A stretch of DNA of 64,000 nt from positions 2,861,501 to 2,925,500 of the forward strand of contig NZ_CP064781.1 of the NCBI RefSeq assembly GCF_016858125.1, read 5' to 3'. Below are positions 46,001-55,009 of this stretch, piece by piece; the first letter of the stretch is position 1, and each line of letters starts with the position of its first letter. A program made the translations under genes and the position numbers. Origin of the DNA: Azospira restricta. Lineage in GTDB: Bacteria > Pseudomonadota > Gammaproteobacteria > Burkholderiales > Rhodocyclaceae. The notes beneath the pieces were generated by a model. It saw nothing but the letters and a program-made list of their open reading frames with translations, ran no database searches and was not told where the DNA came from.

Positions 46001-46108
46001 TTGCCGGTGCAGATCGTCAGGGAAGTCGAGCCGCTGCTGCGGCCGCTGCTGACCGGCGCCCCGGCCGCCGCACCGGCCTGCCTGCAGGCGACGGCACGGG
46101 CACGCTGA
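43052..46108 (+). CDS. Bifunctional class A penicillin-binding protein (GT51 + transpeptidase), unusually long
   Basis: A 1018-residue inner-membrane protein with one N-terminal helix (LTVTLPALAVAGIIWEM). The GT51 glycosyltransferase (about 150-340) has its catalytic Glu170 in YVENRGLL and the GGSTLATQIEKFRHSP motif. The transpeptidase keeps SxxK (SSAK, Ser499), SxN (SIN, Ser605) and KTG (Lys925). The gap of 320 residues between SxN and KTG is clearly longer than in common PBP1a/1b enzymes, so an insertion is present. GGGAGG precedes the ATG by about nine bases. It should polymerise and cross-link peptidoglycan. It may be a specialised PBP rather than PBP1a itself. Confidence 0.88.
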   Translation: MDRECFLTSPRQARRRRRFRWLHAALTVTLPALAVAGIIWEMHDSAMQARVFSAMAGRAAWTLADGADAGIWLPRSGPYDIRLGYSRMKDMLPQLVADGYTITEQARQSDGFRELTAHGFYPIYREKSQAGLALFDQRDETLHLRRYPERQYADFDDIPPLLVDALLYVENRGLLDDDAPTRNPAIDWGRLGQAAAGQALRALSADAARAGGSTLATQIEKFRHSPGGRTRDADDKWRQMVSASLRAYQDGEDTLAARRRIVLDFLNSVPLGGMPAYGEVNGLGDGLWAWYGRDFADANRLLKDAAADPERRARAFKEALSLIIAQRRPSDLLGANPARLAALADSHIRLLARDGVIDENLREWALAVQVAPQRRGGDGERIAFAQRKAVNDARVHLGELLGESDLHTLDRLDLDARSTLDGAAQAAVTGYLAQLADPDYLRCAGFLAPRLLARGEPAAVHYSFSLYERAGLGNLLRVQADNLDQPLDINAGTRLDLGSSAKLRTLVSYLAVIADLHRRYAGLGPAALARVRAAPGDRLSRWALDYLANAKERGLTPMLEAALARRYSANPHETFFTGGGAHRFENFKREDDAKNPSVAEALEQSINLSFVRVMRDVVHYHAYEAVDAPARGLRDGDEAARHAFLERFADREGQAYLLRFWHKYRDQAPDERRRLLAESAGDKPSRLAAAYFGSGGAPADFGDFADFVRGRLGPRAGDDAALRRLHGTYAGKSFALADWGYLARLHPLELWLAGHLQRHPEASWDELLAASTGERSAAASWLFKSRYRHAQDLRLAIIVEVAAFERLAAEWRRLGYPFEQLAPSLATAIGSSADRPAALAELAGILLNDGVRRPVVRISELRFAAATPFETRLLLAPADGERVLPAEVAAAARQAMLRVVDNGTARRLRGAYRDVEGTPLAVGGKTGTGDHRYHIVDSSGQSVSSRVMNRAATFAFFLGERFYGVATAYVPGAAAADYEFTSALPVQIVREVEPLLRPLLTGAPAAAPACLQATARAR

Positions 46109-46147
46109 GCGTCGGCGGCCGACGCCGTCGCCCCCGGCGGCGGGCGC

Positions 46148-46564
46148 TCACCCGACCCAAACCAGCTCGGGCACCCCGGCCGCATCGCCGGCGACGATCG
46201 CGTTCTGCCCGAAGCGCGCCGCCAGCCGCAAGGCCTCGTCGCGCGCCAGCCCGGGCACGAAGACGCTGGCCTCCGGCGGCCAGTCGCCGGCGTCGGCGAG
46301 ATTGACGCCGAGCCAGCCCTCGTAGCCGGCCGCCGCCAGGCAATCGTACAACTCGGAGAAGCGCCGGGCGTTGTCGGCATCCGAGAGCCGCTGCGTATCG
46401 GGGTTGGCGGCGCAGAGGATCGCCCATCGCCCGATGCCGCGTGTGGCCAAGGTAGCGACGAGCGCCGGCGAGGCCTCGCCGAGGCGCAGACTGACGCCGC
46501 CCCCCGGCAGGTCGACGCAGTAGGCGGTGGCGCGGTAGGCGGCCTCCAGTTCCGGCGTTCTCAC
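46148..46564 (-). CDS. DUF3293 domain protein
   Basis: A 138-residue soluble protein. The start TPELEAAYRATAYCVDLPG, the central WAILCAANPDTQRLSDADN and the C-terminal GQNAIVAGDAAGVPELVW fit the DUF3293 family, for which no function is known. The start is GTG at 46564, overlapping the rmuC stop as GTGA, so it is co-translated with rmuC. Longer open frame upstream is a shadow within rmuC. Confidence 0.78.
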   Translation of the reverse strand: MRTPELEAAYRATAYCVDLPGGGVSLRLGEASPALVATLATRGIGRWAILCAANPDTQRLSDADNARRFSELYDCLAAAGYEGWLGVNLADAGDWPPEASVFVPGLARDEALRLAARFGQNAIVAGDAAGVPELVWVG

Positions 46565-47916
46565 GCGTCCTCGTCGTTCGCCGCGAAGAGGTCGTCCTCG
46601 GCGCCGAGCAGCGCGCTCGCGTCGGCCGCCGGCAACGCTTCGACCGCCTTCAGTTTCTTCGTCACCGCGCGCGTGCGCACCTCCGCCTTGTCGATCGAGT
46701 TGCTCGCCTCCTGCAATTTCTTCTTCGTGTGCGCAAGCGCCTCGCCGAACTTGCCGAACTCGCTCTTCACCGCGCCGAGCACGGCCCACACCTCGGACGA
46801 GCGCTGCTCGATGGCGAGCGTGCGGAAGCCCATCTGCAGGCTGTTCAACATCGCCGCCAGCGTCGTCGGGCCGGCGATCGAAACGCGCCAGTCGCGCTGC
46901 AGCGCCTCGGCCAGCCCTGGGCGGCGCAGCACCTCGGCGTAGAGCCCTTCGATCGGCAGGTAGAGGATGGCGAAGTCGGTGGTGTGCGGCGGCTCGACGT
47001 ACTTCTCGCGGATCGTCTTCGCCTCGTTCTTCAGCCGCGTCTCCAGCGCGCGCGCGGCCGCCTCGACCGCCGCCGGATCGGCGCGCTCCTGCGCCTCCAG
47101 CAGCTTCTGGTAGTCCTCGATCGGGAACTTGGCATCGATCGGCAGCCACACCGGTTCGCCGTCGTCCTTGCCCGGCAGGCGGATCGCGAACTCGACGCGG
47201 TCGTTGCTCCGCGGCCGCGTCGCCACGTTCTCGGCGTACTGCTCGGCGGTCAGCACCTGCTCGAGCAGCGCGGCGAGCTGCACCTCGCCCCAGGTGCCGC
47301 GCGTCTTGACGTTGGACAGCACCTTCTTCAGGTCACCGACGCCGGCGGCCAGCGTCTGCATCTCGCCGAGCCCGCGATGCACCAGCTCCAGGCGGTCGGA
47401 GACGAGCTTGAACGATTCGCCGAGGCGCTGCTCCAGCGTCGCATGCAGCTTCTCGTCGACGGTCTTGCGCATTTCCTCGAGCTTCGCCGCATTGTCGCCC
47501 TGGATCGCGGCGAGCCGCGTCTCGACGGTCTGCCGCAACTGCTCGACGCGGGCGTCGAAACTCTGCGTCAGCCGCGCGAGGTGCTGGCCGAAGGCTTCGA
47601 ACTGCTGCGCCTGCAGCGTGCCGAGCTGGCCGACCTGGCCGGCCAGCGACTGGCCGAGGCGGTCGAGCGCCGCCGCCTGCTCGGCGCGGTCGCCGCGCGC
47701 CGTCTCGGCGGCCTCGGCGCGCACGCGCGACAACTCCTCGCGCAACTCGCGCGTCTGCCGCTCGAGGACGACCTCGACGGCGCGGAAGCGCTCCTCGACC
47801 AGCGCGTCGAGCGCAGCGCCGTCGGCGGCACCACGGCTGCGTGCGAGCAGGATCAGTTGCAACACGGCGACGGCGGCGATGCCGCCCGCCAGCAGATAGG
47901 TGATCGTTTCGTTCAT
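46561..47916 (-). CDS. rmuC: DNA recombination protein RmuC
   Basis: A 451-residue protein with one N-terminal membrane helix (YLLAGGIAAVAVLQLILLA), a long coiled coil (about 30-190) and the RmuC nuclease-like domain with WLPIDAKFPIEDYQKLLEA and LPIEGLYAEVLRR. It is thought to limit rearrangements at inverted repeats. Coupled downstream to a DUF3293 gene; the upstream DUF748 gene ends four bases before it starts on the minus strand. Confidence 0.94.
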   Translation of the reverse strand: MNETITYLLAGGIAAVAVLQLILLARSRGAADGAALDALVEERFRAVEVVLERQTRELREELSRVRAEAAETARGDRAEQAAALDRLGQSLAGQVGQLGTLQAQQFEAFGQHLARLTQSFDARVEQLRQTVETRLAAIQGDNAAKLEEMRKTVDEKLHATLEQRLGESFKLVSDRLELVHRGLGEMQTLAAGVGDLKKVLSNVKTRGTWGEVQLAALLEQVLTAEQYAENVATRPRSNDRVEFAIRLPGKDDGEPVWLPIDAKFPIEDYQKLLEAQERADPAAVEAAARALETRLKNEAKTIREKYVEPPHTTDFAILYLPIEGLYAEVLRRPGLAEALQRDWRVSIAGPTTLAAMLNSLQMGFRTLAIEQRSSEVWAVLGAVKSEFGKFGEALAHTKKKLQEASNSIDKAEVRTRAVTKKLKAVEALPAADASALLGAEDDLFAANDEDA

Positions 47917-47920
47917 CGTC

Positions 47921-50900
47921 CTACTTCAGTGAAAAATCGACGCGGCTGCCCTTGGCCTTTTCCTGCTGCGGGCCCTCGCCCGGGGTCAGGTGCGGCTGCA
48001 GGATGAACACCCGCTCGCTCGCCACCTTGCCCTCCTCGGTCAGCCACTGCGCGACGTTGCGCGCGCGGCGGTCGGCCAGCCGGCGCAGCGCTTCGTCGTC
48101 GGCCTTCATGTTGGCCAGCATCAGCTTCTCCATCTCCTCGACCGGCAGGTCCTTGACCAGGCCGATGATGTTGCGCGGCTTCGGGAATTTCTCGGCCTTG
48201 TAGGCCTTCTCGAGGTAGCGCGGGTAATCCTTGTCGGGGATCACGACGTCCTCGAGCGAGCCGCTCTCCACCCCCTGCTTGACCAGCTCCTCGAGCCGCT
48301 GCGCCTTCACGCGGCGCATCATCAGCGCGTGCTTCAGACCCTCGCGGTCATTGTCCGGATCGATCCGGCCGGCCAGCTCGACCTTCAGCCCCGGACGGTC
48401 CTCGAGCGCCTTCGCCAGCGACTTCATCCGCTCCAGCATCGGCCCGGAGATGCTCGCGTAGCCGTAGTCGAACTCGACGTAGGCCATCTCCTCGCCGCCG
48501 CCGAACAGCGAGCCGAGCAGCGCGAACGGCGAGGTCACCGCCTTGACGAAGAGGTTGACGATGACCTTGACGATGACGCCGCCGACGCTGAACTCGGGAT
48601 CGTCGAGCGAACCGGCGATCGGCAGGTTGATGTCGATCTCGCCGGCGCGGTTCTTCAGCAGCGCGACCGCCAGCGTCACCGGCAGCTTGGTCGCCGTCGG
48701 GCTCTCCACCGGCTCGCCGAAGGTCAGCTGGTCGAGGAAGACGCGGTTCTCGGCGACCAGCTGATTGTCGTCGATCTTGTACTTGAGGAACAGCGACAGC
48801 TTGCCCTTCTCGATCGCGTAGCCGGCGTACTTGCCCGAATACGGCGAGAAGCCGGTCAGCTCGACGCCCTTCACTTCGGCGTCGAGGTCGAGGTAGCGCT
48901 TGGCGGCGAAGGGGTTGAGCTTGGCGGTGACGGTCAGCGGCGCCAGGTCGTTGTAGGTGCCGCGCAGCTCGAGGTCGGCCAGCGTGCCGGCGGTGGACGA
49001 CAGCCCGGTGACGCGACCGCCGACCTTGGTCAGGTTGGCCGAGTAGTTGGGCTTGACGAAGTTGTCGGTGAAGGCGACGCGCCCGCCCTGCAGCGTGACC
49101 TTGCCGATCCTGACCGGCACCACCGCCTTCTCGGGCTTCGGCGGCAGCGTCGCCACCGCCTTGCCCTCGCCGCTGACGACGGCCGGCACGGGTGCCGCGG
49201 CCGGCGGCTCGCCGGCAGCCTTGCCGTCCGCTGGCGCCGCCTCGCCGTCCTTGCCCTTCACCATCTGCAGCAGGTTGAGCTTGCCCTCCGGACTGACGAT
49301 GACGCGGGCGAAGAAGTCGGTCAGCGCGATCTCGCCGACGTTGACCGCGAGCGGGTTGCTGGCGACATCGACCTGGCCGAAGTGGAACGATTTCCAGCGC
49401 AGGAAGTTGGCCGAATTGACCTTGTCCACCGAGTGGAAGTCGCCGAGCGTGAGGTCCCCCTTGTAGCCTGCCGCGAGTCCCTCCTTGGCCGGCGCGAAGG
49501 CGACCTCGCCCTTGGCGGTGACGACGCCGCGGGTCACGGTCAGGTTCAGCAGCTCGCCGAAATACGGCTGCAGCGGCAGCAGCTCGATCTCGCGCAGTGC
49601 CAGCTGCAGCGTGCCCTGCGACTGCAGCGGGCGCAGCTTGCCGGCGATCTCCGCCTCGCCCTTCTTGTTCACGCGCAGCTTCGCCGTGAGCTGTGCCTCG
49701 GCGTCCGGCGCCGTCGATACGTTCGCCGCCTCGAGCGAGCTCAGTTCGACCGTCTGCACCGCCGCCGGCGAGAAGGTGTTGTCCTCGAAACGGAGCAGAT
49801 GGTCGGCGAGCGTCACCTTGTCGACGACGACGCGCCAGGGCGCCTCGCCGCCGCCGGCGTCGTCGGCCGGCTTGCCGGAGGCCCCTGCGGCAGCCCCGTC
49901 GGGCTTCGCGGCCGTCTTCAGCGCCGGTGCGCGCAGGAAGGCCAGGCTGCCGTCCTTGGCGCGGGCAACGTTCAGGCGTACGCCGCGCATCGCATATTCG
50001 CCGATGCGCAGTTCGCACTTGTGCAGGTCAAGGCTGCCCTGGCGCACCGCAATTTCGTCGATCTGCGCCTGCGTGCCGCCGTCCACCTTCCAGGCCAGCG
50101 CCAGGGACATCGGCTTGCCGCCGCTGCTGTCGAAGCCCGCGGCATCGACCTGCAGGTCGCGCAGCGCGAGCCGCTGCTCGCTGCCGGTCGAGCGGTCGTG
50201 CAGGCGGACCGCGCCGCCCTTCAGCTCGACCCGGTCGATCGCCAGCCGCAGCGGCGCCGCGGCCTCCTTGCCGGCCTTCGCCGCCGGCTTGGCGTTCGCC
50301 GCCGGCACCGCGGGCAGCAGCGCCAGCCAGTTGAGGCGGCCGTCGCGGTCGATGCGCGCGTCGACTTCCGGCGCCTCGATGCTGATCCGTTCGATGCCGA
50401 CGGCGAGCTTGACCAGGTCGACCTCGCGCAGCGCGACCTCCAGCCGCTGCAGCGCGAACAGCGGCGTTCCGTCCGTTTCGGCGAGCTTGAGCGCCTTCAG
50501 CGCGACCTTGCCGGCCAAGGTCAGCGCCGGTGGCTGGTCCTTCGCCTGCACGAAGCGCAGGCGCAACTCGCTGTCGAGCGCGCCGGAATCGATGCGGATC
50601 GGCACCTCGACCGGCGAATAGGCGAAATAGCGCGCCAGCTGCAGATTGTCGAGGTCGAGCGCCAGCTCGCTCTCGTGCGATTCGGCGAACGGGCGGCTCT
50701 TGCCGGTGAGCACCAGCGGCGCGCCGTTGATCGTCGCCGAGAAATGCGGCTCGACGTAGGTATCGGCGAAGAACGACAGGCTGGAGACGAAGGGCAGGCG
50801 CAGCGTCAGGTCGGTCACCGCATGGCTGACCCCTTCCAGGCGGTCGTCGAACTCGAGCTTGCCGCCGCTGATCTGGATGTTGCTCACCGAGAAGCGCGGC

Positions 50901-51370
50901 GGCGGCCCGCCCTCTTCCTTCGGCTTCGCCATCCACTCGTCGAGCAGATCGGAAAAGTTGTAGCGCTTGTCGGGATGGCGCGTCACGCGCAGGCGCGGGC
51001 CGAGCAGCTCGACTTCCTTGATGACGATGCCGGCCACGGCCGCCGAGCCGAGTTCGGCGTTCACCCGCAGCGAATCGAAGCCGAGCACCTCGGCGCCGGC
51101 CTGGCCGGCAGCGCCGTCCGCCGCCTTCTCGCGTACCGACAGGCCGCGGATCGTCGCCGTCAGCGTATAGGGGTTGAGGCTCACCGACTCGACCGCGACC
51201 TCGCGGTGCAGGGCCTCGCCCAGCTGGCTGACGAGAAGGTGCTTGATCAGCGGCGGCGCCGCGAGGAAGCCGAGGACGCCGACGACGGCGAAGGCGATGG
51301 CGGCGCGGAGTCCCCATTTTCGGGTGCGGGGATGGCGGACAAGGGCGGCGGGGTCGATTTTCTTGAACAT
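47921..51370 (-). CDS. DUF748 (AsmA-like) large periplasmic/inner-membrane protein
   Basis: A 1149-residue protein anchored by one N-terminal helix (AIAFAVVGVLGFLAAPPLIK). The rest is mainly beta-rich and repetitive, with DUF748 motifs such as VESVSLNPYTLTATIRGLSV, IDRDGRLNWLALLP and a C-terminal OmpA-like segment (ADRRARNVAQWLTEEGKVAS). AsmA/TamB-like proteins are thought to bridge the periplasm and carry phospholipid to the outer membrane. The ATG at 51370 is preferred, with AGGTGA just before it; the GTG three codons upstream lies within that site. It is upstream of rmuC by four bases. Confidence 0.86.
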   Translation of the reverse strand: MFKKIDPAALVRHPRTRKWGLRAAIAFAVVGVLGFLAAPPLIKHLLVSQLGEALHREVAVESVSLNPYTLTATIRGLSVREKAADGAAGQAGAEVLGFDSLRVNAELGSAAVAGIVIKEVELLGPRLRVTRHPDKRYNFSDLLDEWMAKPKEEGGPPPRFSVSNIQISGGKLEFDDRLEGVSHAVTDLTLRLPFVSSLSFFADTYVEPHFSATINGAPLVLTGKSRPFAESHESELALDLDNLQLARYFAYSPVEVPIRIDSGALDSELRLRFVQAKDQPPALTLAGKVALKALKLAETDGTPLFALQRLEVALREVDLVKLAVGIERISIEAPEVDARIDRDGRLNWLALLPAVPAANAKPAAKAGKEAAAPLRLAIDRVELKGGAVRLHDRSTGSEQRLALRDLQVDAAGFDSSGGKPMSLALAWKVDGGTQAQIDEIAVRQGSLDLHKCELRIGEYAMRGVRLNVARAKDGSLAFLRAPALKTAAKPDGAAAGASGKPADDAGGGEAPWRVVVDKVTLADHLLRFEDNTFSPAAVQTVELSSLEAANVSTAPDAEAQLTAKLRVNKKGEAEIAGKLRPLQSQGTLQLALREIELLPLQPYFGELLNLTVTRGVVTAKGEVAFAPAKEGLAAGYKGDLTLGDFHSVDKVNSANFLRWKSFHFGQVDVASNPLAVNVGEIALTDFFARVIVSPEGKLNLLQMVKGKDGEAAPADGKAAGEPPAAAPVPAVVSGEGKAVATLPPKPEKAVVPVRIGKVTLQGGRVAFTDNFVKPNYSANLTKVGGRVTGLSSTAGTLADLELRGTYNDLAPLTVTAKLNPFAAKRYLDLDAEVKGVELTGFSPYSGKYAGYAIEKGKLSLFLKYKIDDNQLVAENRVFLDQLTFGEPVESPTATKLPVTLAVALLKNRAGEIDINLPIAGSLDDPEFSVGGVIVKVIVNLFVKAVTSPFALLGSLFGGGEEMAYVEFDYGYASISGPMLERMKSLAKALEDRPGLKVELAGRIDPDNDREGLKHALMMRRVKAQRLEELVKQGVESGSLEDVVIPDKDYPRYLEKAYKAEKFPKPRNIIGLVKDLPVEEMEKLMLANMKADDEALRRLADRRARNVAQWLTEEGKVASERVFILQPHLTPGEGPQQEKAKGSRVDFSLK

Positions 51371-51584
51371 TTTTCTCACCTCTTCGTTTCCTGGCGGGTG
51401 GAACCAGACGGAATGCCGCCGGCACCGCGCGCGGCAGCGGATTGCCTGACAGCTGCATTCGAATCTGCTGATTTATCAATTTACCATGCCGCCCACTGCT
51501 TTGCCGGGAACACGGCGCGGCGCCGATTCAGGCTAAAATGAGCCGCTTGCAAACTCGTCGGCCGGCCAACAACCTGGGCACCGC

Positions 51585-52553
51585 ATGAAGACCCTCGTCG
51601 TCGAAGATACGCGCATCAGCCTGAAGCTCGTCTGCCACCACCTCGAACGCATGGGGATCACCCCCATTCCCGCCGAGAACGGCACGCGTGCGGTCGAACT
51701 GTTCATCGACGAGCAGCCGGACATGGTGCTGCTCGACATCGTCCTGCCCGACATCGACGGCTTCGAGGTGGCGCGCCGCATCCGCGCGGCGGAGAAGCCC
51801 GGCGACTGGACGCCGATCCTGTTCCTGACCTCGATGACCGACGACGAGGCGCTCGAGCAAGGCATCGCCGCCGGCGGCGACGACTACCTCTACAAGCCGA
51901 TCAGCGAGATCGTGCTCGGCGCCAAGATTCGCGCGATGCAGCGCATCATCCAGATGCGCAACTCGCTGCTGGTGATGACCCGGAAGCTCGACATCGCCAA
52001 TCGCGAGCTGCGCCGGCTGACCTCGCTCGACGGGCTGACCGGTATCGCCAACCGCCGCCATTTCCAGGAAACGCTGGAGCGCGAATGGCGGCGTTCGATG
52101 CGCCATGGCACCGAATTCTCGCTGCTGATGTGCGACGTCGACCGCTTCAAGGCCTTCAACGACAACCTCGGCCACCAGGCCGGCGACGACTGCCTGCGCC
52201 GCGTCGCCGGCACGCTCGCCGCGACCGTGGTGCGCGGCGGCGACTTCGTCGCCCGCTACGGCGGAGAGGAATTTGCCGTGATCCTGCCGGAAACGCCGCT
52301 GGCCGGCGCGCTGGTCGTCGCCGAGCGCATGCGCAGCGCCATCCACGCGCTCGACATCGCCCATCCGCAGGGCGAAGGCGGCCGCCTGACGATGAGCTTC
52401 GGCGCCACCTCCGGCGTCGCCATGCCCGAAGCCGCCGCCACCGACCTGGTCAAGCTCGCCGACAAGGCCCTCTACCAGGCGAAGAACGAGGGGCGCGACC
52501 GAGTCTGCGCCCTCTCCTCGATGGACCTCACCGAAACCGAGCTACCGCAATGA
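51585..52553 (+). CDS. Response-regulator diguanylate cyclase (REC-GGDEF)
   Basis: A 322-residue soluble protein. The receiver (about 1-120) has LVVEDTRISLKL, MVLLDIVLPDIDG and DYLYKPI. The GGDEF domain (about 150-315) has ARYGGEEFAVILPE with an RxxD inhibitory site (RGGD) five residues before GGEEF. It should make c-di-GMP when phosphorylated. The gene overlaps the next, a CheY-like regulator, by ATGA, so both act in one signalling chain. It diverges from the DUF748 gene across 215 bases. Confidence 0.95.
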   Translation: MKTLVVEDTRISLKLVCHHLERMGITPIPAENGTRAVELFIDEQPDMVLLDIVLPDIDGFEVARRIRAAEKPGDWTPILFLTSMTDDEALEQGIAAGGDDYLYKPISEIVLGAKIRAMQRIIQMRNSLLVMTRKLDIANRELRRLTSLDGLTGIANRRHFQETLEREWRRSMRHGTEFSLLMCDVDRFKAFNDNLGHQAGDDCLRRVAGTLAATVVRGGDFVARYGGEEFAVILPETPLAGALVVAERMRSAIHALDIAHPQGEGGRLTMSFGATSGVAMPEAAATDLVKLADKALYQAKNEGRDRVCALSSMDLTETELPQ

Positions 52554-52948
52554 GCCGCACCGCCCCGAAAATCCTGATCGTCGACGACAACGACCTGATG
52601 CGCACGCTGCTGCGCGGCATCCTGCGCGGCGAGGACTACGAGATCGTCGGCGAGGCGAAGAACGGCCTGCTCGCCGTCGACGCAGTGCAGCGCTACCTGC
52701 CGGACATCGTCTGTCTCGACGTGATGATGCCGGAGATGGACGGCCTCGAGGCGCTGCAGGCGATCAAGGAATTCCGCCCGGAGACGATGGTGGTGATGAT
52801 CACCGGCAGCCCGAGCAAGGAAAACGTCGAGGAATCGATCCAGGGCGGCGCCGCCGGCTTCATCATCAAGCCGTTCAACGCGGCGAAGGTGCTCGACACC
52901 CTCGGCCGGCTGTGGCAATCGCGCCCCGGCGCGGCCGCCGTGCAGTAA
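52550..52948 (+). CDS. CheY-like single-domain response regulator
   Basis: A 132-residue receiver alone: ILIVDDNDLMRTLLRGIL, the phospho-acceptor in [24 protein letters not shown] and GFIIKPF. No output domain is present, so it must act by protein contact, like CheY or Spo0F. The coupling (ATGA) to the REC-GGDEF gene suggests a phosphorelay or control of the cyclase. No kinase is next to it. Confidence 0.93.
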   Translation: MSRTAPKILIVDDNDLMRTLLRGILRGEDYEIVGEAKNGLLAVDAVQRYLPDIVCLDVMMPEMDGLEALQAIKEFRPETMVVMITGSPSKENVEESIQGGAAGFIIKPFNAAKVLDTLGRLWQSRPGAAAVQ

Positions 52949-52949
52949 C

Positions 52950-53735
52950 TCAGAACTCGTTGCGCCAGCCGCGGATCGCGGCGAACACCGCCACCTCCCC
53001 CGTCGCCGCCGGATCGCGGCGCCGCGCCGCGGCGACCACCGCCGGCTCGGTGCAACGCAGGAAGGGGTTGGTCGCCTTTTCCAGCGCGATCGTCGACGGC
53101 AGCGTCGGCGCGCCGCGCGCGCGCGTCGCCGCGGCGTCGGCGATGCGCCGGCGGAGCGCCGGATTGTCCGGCTCGACCGCCGCCGCGAAGCGCAGGTTCA
53201 TCTCGGTGTATTCGTGCGCGCAATAGACTTCGGTGTCGTCCGGCAGCGCCGCGAGCCGCGCCAGCGACGCCGCCATCTGCGCCGGCGTGCCCTCGAACAG
53301 CCGCCCGCAACCGGCGCCGAACAGCGTGTCGCCGCAGAACAGCCGCTTGCCGGAACGGTAGGCGAGATGGCCGCGCGTGTGGCCGGGCACGGCGAGGACG
53401 TCGAAGGCGGCGCCGAGGCCGTCGATCGCGATCCGCTCGCCGCCTCGAAGTGGGTGGGTGAGGCCTGTGATAGACTCGGCAGCCGGTCCGTAGACCGCCG
53501 CCCCGTAACGGGAAACGAGGCGTTCGACGCCGCCCTGGTGGTCGGCGTGGTGGTGCGTGACGAGGATCGCGCCAAGGCGCAGCCCGGCTTCGGCAAGCGC
53601 GGCCTCGACCGGCGCCGCGTCGCCGGGGTCGACCACCGCCGCGCAACCGTCGCCGGCGAGCAGCCAGATGTAGTTGTCGCGGAAAGCCGGCAACGGCCGG
53701 ATGTCAAACGAAGCGGAATCGGATCGGGCGCTCAT
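52950..53735 (-). CDS. gloB: Hydroxyacylglutathione hydrolase (glyoxalase II)
   Basis: A 261-residue metallo-beta-lactamase-fold enzyme that hydrolyses S-D-lactoylglutathione. The metal site THHHADHQGGVERL is clear, with further ligands in VPGHTRGHLAYRS and FCGDTLFGAGCGR, and the glutathione-binding C-terminus is present. It diverges from the methyltransferase gene across 27 bases, and the same arrangement with rnhA and dnaQ recurs in many betaproteobacteria. Confidence 0.95.
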   Translation of the reverse strand: MSARSDSASFDIRPLPAFRDNYIWLLAGDGCAAVVDPGDAAPVEAALAEAGLRLGAILVTHHHADHQGGVERLVSRYGAAVYGPAAESITGLTHPLRGGERIAIDGLGAAFDVLAVPGHTRGHLAYRSGKRLFCGDTLFGAGCGRLFEGTPAQMAASLARLAALPDDTEVYCAHEYTEMNLRFAAAVEPDNPALRRRIADAAATRARGAPTLPSTIALEKATNPFLRCTEPAVVAAARRRDPAATGEVAVFAAIRGWRNEF

Positions 53736-53762
53736 CGCCTTATTGTCGGAGAAGCACGCCTA

Positions 53763-54494
53763 ATGTCAAACGCTGCGCTCGAACGCTGGCTGCTGTCGCC
53801 GCCGGGCCGCTACGTGCTCGACTGGGAGTGCGCGCGCATCGACGCGACGGTCGCCGACGTCTTCGGCTACAACGCGCTGCAGCTGGGGATGCCGCAGATC
53901 GACCTGCTCGCGCAGAACCGCATCCCGTTCCGCCAGCGTGCCGGCCTGCCGACCTCGGACGGCCGCATCGACGTCAACTGCGATCTGCGCCAGCTGCCGA
54001 TCGCCGCGAACAGCATCGACCTCGTCGTGCTGCCGCACGTGCTGGAGTTCTACGAGGAGCCGCACCAGATCCTGCGCGAGGTCGAGCGCGTGCTGATCCC
54101 GGAAGGGCAGGTCGTGATCACCGGCTTCAACCCGTTGTCGCTATGGGGCGCGCGCCGCTATCTGCCGCCGCGCTCGGCGGAGTTTCCGTGGCAGGGGCAG
54201 TACCTGACGCTGCGGCGGGTCAAGGACTGGCTGCAGCTGCTCGGCTTCGAGGTCGACAAGGGCAGCTTCGGCTGCTACGCGCCGCCCTGCAAGACTGCCC
54301 CCTGGCTGCAGCGCTGGCAATTCATCGAGCACGCCGGCCGCCACGGCTGGCCGTTCGCCGGCGGCGTCTATCTGGTGCGCGCGATCAAGCGCGTGCACAG
54401 CATGCGCCTGGTGCTGCCGGCCTGGCGCAACGGCAAGGCGCGCGCCAAGGCGCTGTCGCCGCTCGCACAGAAGGAGAGCCCGCATGGGCAATGA
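53763..54494 (+). CDS. SAM-dependent methyltransferase (gloB-rnhA cluster type)
   Basis: A 243-residue class I methyltransferase. The SAM-binding region is less typical than usual, but the motif [20 protein letters not shown] and [18 protein letters not shown] mark motif II/III of the fold. It ends in a basic tail ([14 protein letters not shown]). Its ATG at 53763 is used; the upstream open frame is antisense to gloB. It overlaps rnhA by 11 bases. The substrate is unknown; the conserved location is the main evidence for a linked role. Confidence 0.88.
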   Translation: MSNAALERWLLSPPGRYVLDWECARIDATVADVFGYNALQLGMPQIDLLAQNRIPFRQRAGLPTSDGRIDVNCDLRQLPIAANSIDLVVLPHVLEFYEEPHQILREVERVLIPEGQVVITGFNPLSLWGARRYLPPRSAEFPWQGQYLTLRRVKDWLQLLGFEVDKGSFGCYAPPCKTAPWLQRWQFIEHAGRHGWPFAGGVYLVRAIKRVHSMRLVLPAWRNGKARAKALSPLAQKESPHGQ

Positions 54495-54951
54495 GGACAA
54501 GAACGACATCATCGACATCTGGGCCGACGGCGGCTGCCGCGGCAACCCCGGCCCCGGCGGCTGGGGCGTGCTGCTGCGCGCCGGCGCGCACGAGAAGGAA
54601 CTGTGGGGCGGCGAGCCGGCGACGACCAACAACCGCATGGAGCTGACCGCCGTCATCCGCGCGCTGGAGGCGCTGAAGCGGCCGGTGCGCGCGCGCGTCC
54701 ACACCGACTCGCAGTACGTGCAGAAGGGCATCAGCGAGTGGATTCACGGCTGGAAGAAGAACGGCTGGAAGACCTCGGACAAGAAGCCGGTGAAGAACGC
54801 CGACCTGTGGCAGGAACTCGACCAGCTGGCCGCCAGGCACCGGCTGGAATGGCTGTGGGTCCGGGGCCACGCCGGCGACCCGGGCAACGAGCGCGCCGAC
54901 GCGCTGGCCAACCGCGGCATCGACGAACTGGGCGGCGCACCGCGCGGCTGA
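54484..54951 (+). CDS. rnhA: Ribonuclease HI
   Basis: A 155-residue RNase HI that removes RNA from RNA-DNA hybrids. All active-site acids are visible: Asp in [18 protein letters not shown], Glu in [13 protein letters not shown], Asp in [12 protein letters not shown], and the terminal Asp in [25 protein letters not shown] site lies inside the end of the methyltransferase gene, which it overlaps by 11 bases. It precedes dnaQ by 58 bases on the same strand. Confidence 0.97.
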   Translation: MGNEDKNDIIDIWADGGCRGNPGPGGWGVLLRAGAHEKELWGGEPATTNNRMELTAVIRALEALKRPVRARVHTDSQYVQKGISEWIHGWKKNGWKTSDKKPVKNADLWQELDQLAARHRLEWLWVRGHAGDPGNERADALANRGIDELGGAPRG

Positions 54952-55009
54952 GCCCGAACCCGACCCCGATCAAGCCGCCGGCGGCAACGCTGCGGCAGAA
55001 TGCGAAACC

